61,949 nt of DNA, from the NCBI GenBank assembly GCA_017534445.1, contig JAFXWC010000040.1, positions 1 to 61,949 of the forward strand, written 5' to 3'. Source of the DNA: Treponema sp. (GTDB lineage: Bacteria > Spirochaetota > Spirochaetia > Treponematales > Treponemataceae). The notes beneath the pieces were generated by a model, which saw nothing but the letters and a program-made list of their open reading frames with translations, did not search any database and had not been told where the DNA came from. The position numbers and the translations under genes are program-made. Below are positions 1 to 7,499 of this stretch, one piece after another (the first letter of the stretch is position 1; every line of letters begins with the position of its first letter).

Positions 1-36
1 GGTCGTCTTGTCCAGATGCAGGCTGCCTCAAAATAA
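1..36 (+). CDS. 3' end of an upstream gene, possibly NfnA/SudB-type ferredoxin-NADP reductase subunit
   Basis: An open frame enters from the left edge, reads GRLVQMQAASK and stops at TAA 34-36, 18 nt before the next ATG. Only eleven residues are visible, so the sequence itself does not identify it. The guess rests on context: a GltA/NfnB-type gene follows at once, and in many anaerobes and treponemes it is preceded by the FAD/NAD-binding partner (NfnA, also annotated as sulfide dehydrogenase or ferredoxin-NADP reductase alpha). Confidence 0.45.
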   Translation, partial: GRLVQMQAASK

Positions 37-54
37 TCAAATCAGGAGAATACT

Positions 55-1557
55 ATGGCTGAACATATCCCGGCAGAAAAACTTGCAGAAACAGGCAAGG
101 CTGAATATACAAAACTCGAAGGTCTGTTAAAGAACGGCCCTCTCGCAAACAAAGACCGCATGGCCATTCCCCAGCAGATAATGCCAGCTGGAGAACCAAA
201 GGTGCGCGCCCGCCAGATGACGGAAGTTGCACTTGGCTATACCAAAGAGCAGGCTATTGTAGAGGCAAACCGCTGCCTTCAGTGCAAGAACGAGCCTTGC
301 GTAAAGGGTTGCCCGGTTAACGTGCACATTCCACAGTTTATTGCCCAGGTTGCAAAGGGTGAATTTAAGGCCGCAGCAGACATTATTAAGGAAACAAACC
401 TTTTGCCGGCAATCTGTGGCCGTGTTTGCCCCCAGGAAAAGCAGTGCCAGGGCCAATGTACGGTTGGCAAAGTGTACAAGAGCGCAGAAAAAGCAGTAAG
501 CATTGGCCGCTTGGAACGCTTTGTAGCCGATTACGAGCGCAACAACAATCTTACAACAATGCCGGCTGTTGCAGCATCCACAGGAAAGAAGGTTGCAGTT
601 ATCGGTTCAGGCCCAGCAGGTCTTACAGTTGCTGCAGACTGCCGCCGCGCAGGTCACGATGTTACGGTATTTGAAGCATTCCACAAGGCTGGTGGCGTTA
701 TGGTCTACGGAATCCCGGAATTCCGCCTGCCAAAGTCCATTGTCCAGAATGAAGTTGAAAACCTTAAGAAGATGGGCGTAAAGTTTGAGATGAACTTCCT
801 TGTTGGCCGCACATCAACCGTCCAGCAGATTTTGACAGAAAAAGGCTTTGATGCCGCATTCGTAGGAACAGGCGCTGGTCTTCCAAAATTCTTTGGCATT
901 CCAGGCGAAAATTACATAGGTGTTTTCTCTGCAAACGAATACCTTACCCGCGCAAACCTGATGAAGGCTTACGATGCGGAAAAAGCAGACACTCCTTTCT
1001 ACAGCGCAAAGACCGTCGTAGTTTGTGGCGGGGGAAACGTTGCAATGGATGCAGCCCGCATGGCATTGCGCCTCGGTGCAGAAAAAGTATATGTCGTTTA
1101 CCGCCGTACAAGAACAGAAATGCCGGCCCGTGCAGAAGAAGTTGAGCATGCAGAAGAAGAGGGAGTTGAATTCCGCTTCCTTGAAAACCCGGTAGAAATT
1201 ATTGGCAACGAAGAAACAGGAACAGTTACAGGACTCAAGGCTCTTAGCTATGAACTTGGCGAACCAGATGCCTCTGGACGCAGAAGCCCGGTTCCAGTTG
1301 CAGGCAGTGAACACGAAATTCCATGTGACGCGGTAATCGTAGCCCTTGGAAACAACTCAAACCCGCTCATCCCAAAGACAACGCCAGAAATCAAGACTGA
1401 CCCCAAGGGCCACATTCAGGTTGATGAAAAGCAGGAAACCAGCATGACAAAGGTATGGGCAGGCGGAGACATTGTTCTTGGTGCCGCAACCGTAATTCTT
1501 GCCATGGGTGAAGGCCGCAAGGCAGCCGCAAGCATCAACGAATACTTGGCAGGCTAA
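55..1557 (+). CDS. gltA: GltA/NfnB-type NADPH-dependent glutamate synthase small subunit
   Basis: Flavin- and Fe-S-containing pyridine-nucleotide oxidoreductase of 500 residues. The N-terminal ferredoxin-like segment has Cys 74, 77, 82, 86 and 121, 125, 131, 135, which ligate Fe-S clusters in this family. An FAD-binding GSGPAG lies at 184-189 and an NADPH-binding GGGNVA at 325-330. The family passes electrons between NADPH, flavin and Fe-S clusters, either as the small subunit of glutamate synthase or as NfnB, which bifurcates electrons between NADPH, NADH and ferredoxin. No glutamate synthase large subunit is visible and the gene sits 18 nt behind what may be nfnA, so the NfnB role is at least as likely. 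The ATG has an AGGAG about 8 nt upstream. A hairpin terminator follows. Confidence 0.9.
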   Translation: MAEHIPAEKLAETGKAEYTKLEGLLKNGPLANKDRMAIPQQIMPAGEPKVRARQMTEVALGYTKEQAIVEANRCLQCKNEPCVKGCPVNVHIPQFIAQVAKGEFKAAADIIKETNLLPAICGRVCPQEKQCQGQCTVGKVYKSAEKAVSIGRLERFVADYERNNNLTTMPAVAASTGKKVAVIGSGPAGLTVAADCRRAGHDVTVFEAFHKAGGVMVYGIPEFRLPKSIVQNEVENLKKMGVKFEMNFLVGRTSTVQQILTEKGFDAAFVGTGAGLPKFFGIPGENYIGVFSANEYLTRANLMKAYDAEKADTPFYSAKTVVVCGGGNVAMDAARMALRLGAEKVYVVYRRTRTEMPARAEEVEHAEEEGVEFRFLENPVEIIGNEETGTVTGLKALSYELGEPDASGRRSPVPVAGSEHEIPCDAVIVALGNNSNPLIPKTTPEIKTDPKGHIQVDEKQETSMTKVWAGGDIVLGAATVILAMGEGRKAAASINEYLAG

Positions 1558-1588
1558 AGCCCAAGCCTTAAATCAAGCAATCTCTAAA

Positions 1589-1636
1589 ACCGTCCTTTGC
1601 ATACAAACCTCCTTGTGCAGAGGGCGGTATTTTTTG
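1589..1636 (+). terminator. intrinsic terminator after gltA/nfnB
   Basis: Arms ACCGTCCTTTGC (1589-1600) and GCAGAGGGCGGT (1617-1628) pair with two G-U pairs and are followed by a T-rich run. Confidence 0.8.
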
Positions 1637-1699
1637 TCATTTTTCCCTTGACAAATCCAAATTCACTAATTAGACTTAAAATATATAGGAGGTTCTAAC

Positions 1700-2398
1700 T
1701 TGATTTCTTTAAAAAAAGTAATACCAGTATTCGTCATTGCAGCTCTTCTTTCTTCATGTTCATCCACCCAACAGAACAAAGCATCTTACCCCGAACAGAA
1801 TTTCATTGACTGGGAAGGCCGCTCTGCAAATGGAGACGTTCCAGCTTGGGTAGAACCAGCCTTAAACAACGACTTGGACAACTTGCCCCAGCCCCTTCAG
1901 CAGAAGCTAAAGAACAAGTATTTTATCGTAATTGAATCCCGCCGCGACCGCATGGACAAAGCTTCCGACGCAGAATTGAGCGAGGCACAGAGAACCGCCC
2001 ATTCCGACTACATGTCATGCATAGCGCGCAACCTTAACACCGCAATCGATGCATACAGCAAGGGCAGCCTTTCCAACAACAGCAAGACAAAAAAGATTCT
2101 CCAGGAATCAGCCGCAAAAGCAAAATTCAGCGGTTTTACCAAGGTAACGGAAAGCTGGGTTCTAACAAGGGCCTACAACTCAAAGAAAAAGTCAAACATA
2201 GACACATACAAGGTGCTTCAGGTCTACGCATGCGACAAAAACACATGGCTTAGCCAGGCACAAGGCTACATAAGCAACGTTTGCTCTCAGGACAAGGGAA
2301 ATGAAAGCTTGAATGAAGTTGCAAAGCATTCAAGACAAATTACAAACATTATCCTGCCTTCAAAAGCAACTATAATCACATCTGTCAACGTAAAATAA
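1700..2398 (+). CDS. LPP20-like lipoprotein
   Basis: Predicted lipoprotein of 232 residues. The leader has a lysine pair, a hydrophobic core and an LSSC lipobox with Cys20, so it should be lipidated and membrane-anchored. The mature part contains DVPAWVEPAL near residue 50 followed by a mixed domain, which resembles LPP20-type lipoproteins; that is a weak family match from memory. The start is a TTG, chosen because a perfect AGGAGG lies at 1687-1692 and the signal peptide begins there. It stands alone between two terminators, so it is probably a single-gene unit. Function unknown. Confidence 0.75.
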   Translation: MISLKKVIPVFVIAALLSSCSSTQQNKASYPEQNFIDWEGRSANGDVPAWVEPALNNDLDNLPQPLQQKLKNKYFIVIESRRDRMDKASDAELSEAQRTAHSDYMSCIARNLNTAIDAYSKGSLSNNSKTKKILQESAAKAKFSGFTKVTESWVLTRAYNSKKKSNIDTYKVLQVYACDKNTWLSQAQGYISNVCSQDKGNESLNEVAKHSRQITNIILPSKATIITSVNVK

Positions 2399-2413
2399 TA
2401 TTTGTAAAAAACA

Positions 2414-2463
2414 AAAAAATCCGCCTTTGCTCGGTTAACCGATAGCCAAAAGGCGGATTTTTT
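2414..2463 (+). terminator. intrinsic terminator between lipoprotein and rubredoxin
   Basis: AAAAATCCGCCTTT pairs with AAAGGCGGATTTTT around a loop that itself contains a short palindrome. The A and T flanks would let it work in either direction. Confidence 0.85.
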
Positions 2464-2494
2464 ATTCACAAAATGATTTTAAAGGAGTTTTTTT

Positions 2495-2659
2495 ATGGCA
2501 AAACATGAATGTAAAGTTTGTGGCTATGTTTATGACCCGGAAGAAGGCGACAGAGAAAACGGTATCGCTCCGGGAACCGCATTTGAAGACATCCCCGAAA
2601 ACTGGGAATGCCCCATCTGCGGAGCCACAAAGAATTACTTCGCTCCAAAAGAAGACTAG
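2495..2659 (+). CDS. rubredoxin
   Basis: Small electron carrier of 54 residues with the two rubredoxin knuckles: CKVCGY (Cys 6 and 9) and CPICGA (Cys 39 and 42), which together bind one iron. The YVYDPEEGD and [16 protein letters not shown] segments are typical, and 54 residues is the usual length. In anaerobes rubredoxin feeds electrons to rubrerythrin or similar peroxide and oxygen reductases; a rubrerythrin is present far away at 46.8-47.4 kb. AAAGGAG lies upstream of the ATG. Its TAG stop overlaps the TAG stop of the convergent putP gene: the four bases CTAG (2656-2659) supply both. Confidence 0.96.
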   Translation: MAKHECKVCGYVYDPEEGDRENGIAPGTAFEDIPENWECPICGATKNYFAPKED

Positions 2660-4170
2660 TCTGCCAACTTCTTATACTTGTCAAAGTCTGCAAGCATCTC
2701 TGGATCCTTGTTCTTATCAAGACAGCTAACAATAACTGCCAAGGCAAGACAAACCAGGAAGCCCGGAAGAATCTCGTAAACATCAAAGATGCCGCCGTGC
2801 AGGTTGTGCCATGCAATAACAGTTGCAGCACCGCCAACAATTCCTGCCACGGCACCCTTTGCAGTCGCATTTCTCCAGAAAAGAGCCAGAAGAACCAAAG
2901 GTCCGAATATTGAACCGAATCCAGCCCAAGCATAGCTAACCAGCTTAAAGATGGAACTTGTTTCGTCAAGCGAAATAACGAATGCAACCGCCGCAATGGC
3001 AAGAACCGTAATACGGCTAATTCTAACGGTCATGTTGGAATCAAACTTCTTGTTGAACACAGTCTGGCAGCAGTCTTCGGTAAAGGCAGAAGCCGCAACC
3101 AAAAGCTGGCTGTCCGCCGTAGACATGGCCGCCGCAAGAATAGCACAAAGGAAAATACCGCCAACGAAAGGCTGGTAAATCTTCATAATACACTTGATGA
3201 TTACAGACTCAGAAGCACCTGCGGAAAGCTGGTCGGGAAGGAAAACAGTTGCAAAAGCACCGATAGCAACGGCACCAATAAAGGCTATTGTAACCCAAAT
3301 CATTGCAATCCTGCGGGAAACCTTTATTTCTGAGTTGCTCCTGATGCCCATAAAGCGGACAAGAATGTGGGGCATTCCAAAGTAGCCAAGACCCCAAGCA
3401 AGGGCAGAAATAATGGACATGATGCTGAAGTTCTTGTTGCCAAGGAATTTTTCCCTAAGTTCTTCGCCCAACTGTCCGTTGATAGCCTTGTTGCTGAATT
3501 CGCTGACCTTTGCAAAAGACTCTGCCGGGCCGCCAAGAACAAGAGTAACGATAAACAATGTAATGATAAGGCTTATGAACATAAGCGTACCCTGGATAAA
3601 GTCCGTAGTACAAACAGCTCCAAAGCCACCCAAAAGTGTATAAAGCAGGATAACCACAGTACCAATAACAAGACCGCATACATAGGGCAATCCAAAGACC
3701 GTGTTCAAAAGCTTGGCACAGGCAACAAAACCCGAAGCCGTATAAATTGTAAAGAAGAAAAGTATGCACAAAGAAGAAACGGAAGAAATAAGATGTTTCT
3801 TGTCCTTAAACCTGTTGGTAAGGAATTGTGGGATTGTTATGGAATTTCCACAAGCAATCGAATACTTGCGCAAAGGCTTTGCCACAATCAGCCAGTTAAG
3901 GTAAGTGCCTATCTCAAGGCCAAGGGCTGTCCAGAAAGCTTCCTTAATACCGCCAAGATAAGCAAGGCCAGGCAAGCCCATCAAGAGCCAACCAGACATA
4001 TCGCTCGCCTCTGCAGAAAGGGCTGTAGTCCAAGGGCCAAGGTTTCTACCACCAAGGAAGAAATCCTCCGAATTGTTGTTTGTGCTCATCCAGCGGATGC
4101 CCACATAAATCATAACACCCAAATAAATTACAAACGCAATTACATGTTGAATCGTTGCAGTATCCATCAT
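2656..4170 (-). CDS. putP: sodium/proline symporter PutP
   Basis: Inner-membrane sodium:solute symporter (SSS family), 504 residues, with about 12-13 hydrophobic helices. The start of helix 1 and the following loop ([23 protein letters not shown] broken here for length), plus [17 protein letters not shown] and the [18 protein letters not shown] segment, are hallmark PutP regions; Ser-rich stretches there contact sodium and substrate in characterised homologues. It imports proline with sodium. AGGAG precedes an ATGATG start; either Met is possible. The gene is transcribed alone and converges on rubredoxin with overlapping stop codons. Confidence 0.93.
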   Translation of the reverse strand: MMDTATIQHVIAFVIYLGVMIYVGIRWMSTNNNSEDFFLGGRNLGPWTTALSAEASDMSGWLLMGLPGLAYLGGIKEAFWTALGLEIGTYLNWLIVAKPLRKYSIACGNSITIPQFLTNRFKDKKHLISSVSSLCILFFFTIYTASGFVACAKLLNTVFGLPYVCGLVIGTVVILLYTLLGGFGAVCTTDFIQGTLMFISLIITLFIVTLVLGGPAESFAKVSEFSNKAINGQLGEELREKFLGNKNFSIMSIISALAWGLGYFGMPHILVRFMGIRSNSEIKVSRRIAMIWVTIAFIGAVAIGAFATVFLPDQLSAGASESVIIKCIMKIYQPFVGGIFLCAILAAAMSTADSQLLVAASAFTEDCCQTVFNKKFDSNMTVRISRITVLAIAAVAFVISLDETSSIFKLVSYAWAGFGSIFGPLVLLALFWRNATAKGAVAGIVGGAATVIAWHNLHGGIFDVYEILPGFLVCLALAVIVSCLDKNKDPEMLADFDKYKKLAD

Positions 4171-4322
4171 TTGCTCCTATATATAATAACATTTTATATA
4201 AAAACGCATAATTATGCAAACCGTGAACAATGATTTTTAGAAAAAGTCCTTTTTTTTCCAACTTGCGCCCATACGGCCTAGGCTCTTTCTGCAAAAAGCT
4301 TTATCATCAGGCCAAGCCTAAA

Positions 4323-4365
4323 GTCAACTTTTTGTTGACCACTAAATTTGGTTTTATGTTATACT
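4323..4365 (+). promoter_or_regulatory. promoter with inverted repeat upstream of the ankyrin/HTH gene
   Basis: A perfect inverted repeat GTCAAC-TTTTT-GTTGAC (4323-4339) contains a -35-like TTGACC (4335-4340); a -10-like TATACT follows at 4360-4365 (19-nt spacing). The gene product carries a HTH-like domain, so autoregulation through this palindrome is possible. A half site GTTGACC recurs in the next promoter at 5151-5157. Confidence 0.5.
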
Positions 4366-4376
4366 CTAATCCGCTC

Positions 4377-5129
4377 ATGGAAAAAAAAGAAAACAAGGAC
4401 ACAAAACTGCTTAGCATGCTCAAAAAAATGGAAGAAATAGAGCTTGATGAATTTCCTGCGGAATGGCCACCCCTGATGGTTGCCGTAATCCAACAAAAAA
4501 GGGAAATAGCAAAGCTTCTTATAGAAAACGGGGCAAGCGTAAACTTTTCGGATTCAAAAGGACTTACACCCCTTATGCTGGCATCCGTCCTGAATGACGT
4601 TCAGATGATGCAGCTTTTAATCCAGCAGGGAGCAGATGTTAACGCCCGGGCAAAGAACGGTTTTTCTGCAATCATCTATGCCATATACGCAAATGCAACT
4701 GACGCCGTAAAGACGCTGTCGGAAAACAAGGCAGACATAAAAGTTTCCATAAGGCCCAAAACCTTAGAAGAAAAACACACCTTTTCTGAGACCCTGGAAT
4801 TTTACATACGCACTTTTTCCCTTGATGGACTTGCGGCACCAAGCCTTATCTATAAAAAGTGCGGAATAAGCAAACAGCTCTTTTCTAAACTCAGAAGCAA
4901 CCAAAAATCTACATACCACCCCCACAAAGAGACAGTTCTTCAGCTTGCGGTTGGATTACGGCTCACCCTTGCGCAGACGGAAAACCTTTTGGAAAGCGCA
5001 GGCTATATATTCGAGGAAAAAAATCCGACTGATGAAATTTTCAAGAAGCATATCAAGAACCTTGACTTTGACATAATGGCCATAAACGAAGAGATTTGGA
5101 AAAAAACAGGAAAGCCCCTTCTAAAATAG
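4377..5129 (+). CDS. ankyrin repeats fused to a repressor-like HTH domain
   Basis: Protein of about 250 residues if it starts at ATG 4377. The N-terminal half has two or three ankyrin repeats (PPLMVAVIQQKREIAKLLIE, TPLMLASVLNDVQMMQLLIQ with the QGADVNARAKNG turn), which bind proteins. The C-terminal 110 residues (FSETLEFYIR..., GISKQLFSKLRSN, HKETVLQLAVGLRLT, TENLLESAGY, ...DIMAINEEI) match from memory a HTH-like module found at the end of some macro-domain and other accessory proteins (usual form RKLFSKIRS). No Shine-Dalgarno precedes 4377 and the -10 box lies 11 nt upstream, so the leader would be very short; an in-frame ATG at 4356 overlaps the -10 box. Function unknown; a protein-sensing regulator is my inference. 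Confidence 0.75.
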   Translation: MEKKENKDTKLLSMLKKMEEIELDEFPAEWPPLMVAVIQQKREIAKLLIENGASVNFSDSKGLTPLMLASVLNDVQMMQLLIQQGADVNARAKNGFSAIIYAIYANATDAVKTLSENKADIKVSIRPKTLEEKHTFSETLEFYIRTFSLDGLAAPSLIYKKCGISKQLFSKLRSNQKSTYHPHKETVLQLAVGLRLTLAQTENLLESAGYIFEEKNPTDEIFKKHIKNLDFDIMAINEEIWKKTGKPLLK

Positions 5130-5151
5130 GAAAACAAAAGTCGCCCAAAAG

Positions 5152-5181
5152 TTGACCCCAAAGCAAGCTGCATAATATAAA
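5152..5181 (+). promoter_or_regulatory. promoter of the Ser/Gly-rich lipoprotein
   Basis: TTGACC (5152-5157), 18-nt spacer, TATAAA (5176-5181). The -35 lies in GTTGACC, the same half site as in the inverted repeat upstream of the preceding ankyrin/HTH gene, so both might be controlled together. Confidence 0.5.
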
Positions 5182-5220
5182 ATAAAATCATCTTAAACAA
5201 GAAAATCTTTGGAGGATTTT

Positions 5221-5667
5221 ATGAAAAAGTTTTTTACACTTTTTGCAGCGTTGGTTTTGGCTTCTACATTCATTGCATGCTCTTCAGGTTCATCTGGTGG
5301 CGGAGATGATGACACACCATCTTATTCAAGCAACGGATCTTCTGGCAGTGGATCTTCAAGTTCGGGAAGCGGATCTTCCGGCTCGGGAAGCACAAGCTCT
5401 TCTTCTTCACCATTCGATTCAAGCTTGGCTGGAGGAACATATACTTGTGAGGGTGGTTCGTATACCTTTAACAGCAATCACACCGTTACCCAGACATCAA
5501 GCGGAATTTCAAGCACAAGTCAGTTGGGAAACTGGAGAATTGTAGACAATGGCACTAAAGTTGAAATTTATGCGGTAATCTCTGGCACAGTTGTTATGAC
5601 CTTTAATGTTACAGATTCTTCGTTCAATGCATTGGAATATGCAGGACTAACCTTTACCAGAAGCTAG
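5221..5667 (+). CDS. small lipoprotein with Ser/Gly linker
   Basis: Predicted lipoprotein of 148 residues. Signal peptide MKKFFTLFAALVLASTFIAC ends in a lipobox with Cys20. Residues about 21-66 are a low-complexity Ser/Gly linker; the remaining 80 residues form a small beta-rich domain (GGTYTCEGGSYTFNSN, GNWRIVDNGTKVEIYAV) that looks like the small lipocalin-like stress or surface domains seen in treponeme lipoproteins, without a firm family. GGAGG at 5211-5215 fixes the ATG at 5221. Probably surface or periplasm exposed; function unknown. Confidence 0.85.
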   Translation: MKKFFTLFAALVLASTFIACSSGSSGGGDDDTPSYSSNGSSGSGSSSSGSGSSGSGSTSSSSSPFDSSLAGGTYTCEGGSYTFNSNHTVTQTSSGISSTSQLGNWRIVDNGTKVEIYAVISGTVVMTFNVTDSSFNALEYAGLTFTRS

Positions 5668-5700
5668 AAAGGCATATTTCTTTGTATAAAGCAGAATTTT

Positions 5701-5760
5701 GACCTACACCCGATTGGAGGGTCCCGCCGCAAGGCGGGTTGCCGCAGGCAATGTAGGCAA
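5701..5760 (+). repeat. family A structured repeat, short copy
   Basis: Short member of a repeat seen also near 21.9, 30.9, 39.0, 42.2 and 53.6 kb. CCTACA and TGTAGG close an outer stem and CCCGCC-GCAA-GGCGGG forms an inner hairpin. It lies between two convergent genes and could serve as a terminator. Confidence 0.6.
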
Positions 5761-5772
5761 AAGAAAGTTATC

Positions 5773-6543
5773 TTAATTGCGGAGAATGTCCACTGTATGG
5801 GAAGAAGCACCTAAAAGTTCAGGCCGCTCGCAGGTAGACAGGTGGTATTTTAAAAAGAGGGCAAATTCCTCTTCGTCCATTGCGTTAAGGGTTTGCCGCA
5901 TGTAGTCGGAAGGTCCGTCGGCAGCGATAATCTTAATGCGCTCAAAGCCAGCTTTTTTGTTAAGAGCGTCTATGTCTTCCAGGCGGAAATACGTATAGAG
6001 CTGGTCCGGGGAGCTTACCGTATGAAAGTCGGCAGTAAGCTCTCCATTTTGCACACATTCCTTTATCTTGTTCTTTTTGAAGCAGTAGGAAATTATGCTG
6101 TATTCATTCATAACATAAGCCGCAAAAATAATGCCACCCTTTTTGGTAACCCGGCGGGCCTGGGCAAAAGCCTTAAGCTGCTCTTCTTGCGTATGCAGAT
6201 GGTAGAGAGGCCCAAACAGAAGCGTTATGTCAAATTTTGCGTCTGGCAGAAAGTGCAGGTCCATGGCATTTCCTGGCCAGCAGTTTACGTTTGCATGCTT
6301 TGACTCAAGGACGGCAAGGTTTCGCGGAACAAGCTCCACTGCGGTAACATTGTGGCCTTCATTTGCAAGGGCAACAGAGTAGCGTCCTGTTCCCGCACCA
6401 ACGTCTAGGATATTTACATGGCATCCCTCTGGAATAAAGTCATGGATATATTTTAGCGAGGTGGTAAATTCAACAAGACCATGCCTTGTGGTAAGACGGT
6501 GGTCTTCGTTGAATTTATTGTAGTATTTTTCTAGGGCAGTCAT
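5773..6543 (-). CDS. class I SAM-dependent methyltransferase
   Basis: Cytoplasmic methyltransferase of 256 residues. The SAM-binding motif I is ILDVGAGTGRYSVALANEG near residues 45-63, followed by the acidic strand end VTAVELV, and motif IV-like FDITLLFGPLYHL near 105-117. The substrate cannot be told from the sequence. Its ATG overlaps the stop of the upstream response regulator (ATGA), so it is the last gene of a kinase-regulator-methyltransferase operon and could be involved in signalling, or may simply be co-transcribed. Confidence 0.85.
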   Translation of the reverse strand: MTALEKYYNKFNEDHRLTTRHGLVEFTTSLKYIHDFIPEGCHVNILDVGAGTGRYSVALANEGHNVTAVELVPRNLAVLESKHANVNCWPGNAMDLHFLPDAKFDITLLFGPLYHLHTQEEQLKAFAQARRVTKKGGIIFAAYVMNEYSIISYCFKKNKIKECVQNGELTADFHTVSSPDQLYTYFRLEDIDALNKKAGFERIKIIAADGPSDYMRQTLNAMDEEEFALFLKYHLSTCERPELLGASSHTVDILRN

Positions 6544-7490
6544 GATTCTTTTGGAAGGTCAGAAGCTGGTGTGTCGGATGCAGAATCATCAGTCGTAGGA
6601 AGGTCGCTCTTATATTCTATTTTTTCTTCCATGTCCTGTTCACCGGCATTTTCTTCCGAATTGGCAGCATTCTTCTTTTCTTTTTCGGCAAAGAAATCTT
6701 TTATGTTCTGAACAAGGATTGCAGGCGGCTTTGTCTTTAAAAGATACGCCTCCGGGCCTGCCTGAAGCACTTCCATAACAGTCTTTTTGTCGTCCTTGGA
6801 GGTAAGGAAAATAATCGGTATCTGGGCGGTTGAAGGTTCCGAACGCAAAATCTGGAAGACTTCAAGCCCCGAAAGAACCGGCATTTCATAGTCCAGGAGA
6901 ATAAGCTCAACAGTGCGTCTCTTTAAGAGAGAGACTGCATTCATTCCAGAGTTTACCGCAAACACGTTGAATTCTTTTGTGAACCACCTTTCCATTGCCT
7001 TTAGGTAGGTGCTGTCATCATCAACAAGAAGAAGGGTGTGTTTCTTGGGGTCAAGGTGCTCGGACTTTACCAGGTTTTCCGGCGTGTATTCATAGCTGTA
7101 GCCTGCAGACAAAAGCTGTATCTGCTTTATCATTTCCGTAGAGTTTACGGGCCGCTCAAAGGCAAAGGCAACAAGGTTCTTGGGAATAAATTTGTATGCC
7201 GCGCTGAATTCTATTGAATTGCCGACAAGGTACAAATGCCGCGTAATGTTCGGCTCCGAAACAAGTTTTTCAAGGCAAGAGAAAAGTGTCTCGTACTTGT
7301 CCTCATAGTCTTCTAGGTAGACGATAAAAATGGGGGGCAGATTTCCGTTGCGCTTAAGATACATAATCTCTTCCGCATTGGGATTGATTGGAACAACGTC
7401 AAAACCGCCTCCGTTCAGACTCTTGATTAAAGCCTTTAACAGAAAACTGTGGGCATCTTTTGTTATAAGCAATATCTGTCTTTTATCCAT
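6540..7490 (-). CDS. response regulator with N-terminal pseudo-receiver and C-terminal receiver
   Basis: Signalling protein of 316 residues. Residues about 150-270 are a full receiver: acidic pocket DDD 157-159, phosphoacceptor Asp200 in LLDYEMP, Thr230 and a conserved Lys near 252. Residues 1-130 look like a second receiver fold (ILLITKDAH..., FIVYLEDYED) lacking the clear acidic pocket and Lys, so probably inactive. The last 45 residues are acidic and Ser-rich with no output domain. It lies 9 nt after the hybrid kinase and overlaps the methyltransferase by 4 nt. GGGAG supports the ATG. Likely a phosphorelay partner of the upstream kinase. Confidence 0.85.
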   Translation of the reverse strand: MDKRQILLITKDAHSFLLKALIKSLNGGGFDVVPINPNAEEIMYLKRNGNLPPIFIVYLEDYEDKYETLFSCLEKLVSEPNITRHLYLVGNSIEFSAAYKFIPKNLVAFAFERPVNSTEMIKQIQLLSAGYSYEYTPENLVKSEHLDPKKHTLLLVDDDSTYLKAMERWFTKEFNVFAVNSGMNAVSLLKRRTVELILLDYEMPVLSGLEVFQILRSEPSTAQIPIIFLTSKDDKKTVMEVLQAGPEAYLLKTKPPAILVQNIKDFFAEKEKKNAANSEENAGEQDMEEKIEYKSDLPTTDDSASDTPASDLPKES

Positions 7491-7499
7491 AATTACTCC

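Noticed and set aside
3367..4233. Plus-strand frame of 288 codons opposite putP
   Set aside because: It mirrors putP codons, is rich in Lys, Asn and Thr with no recognisable motif, and has no ribosome site.
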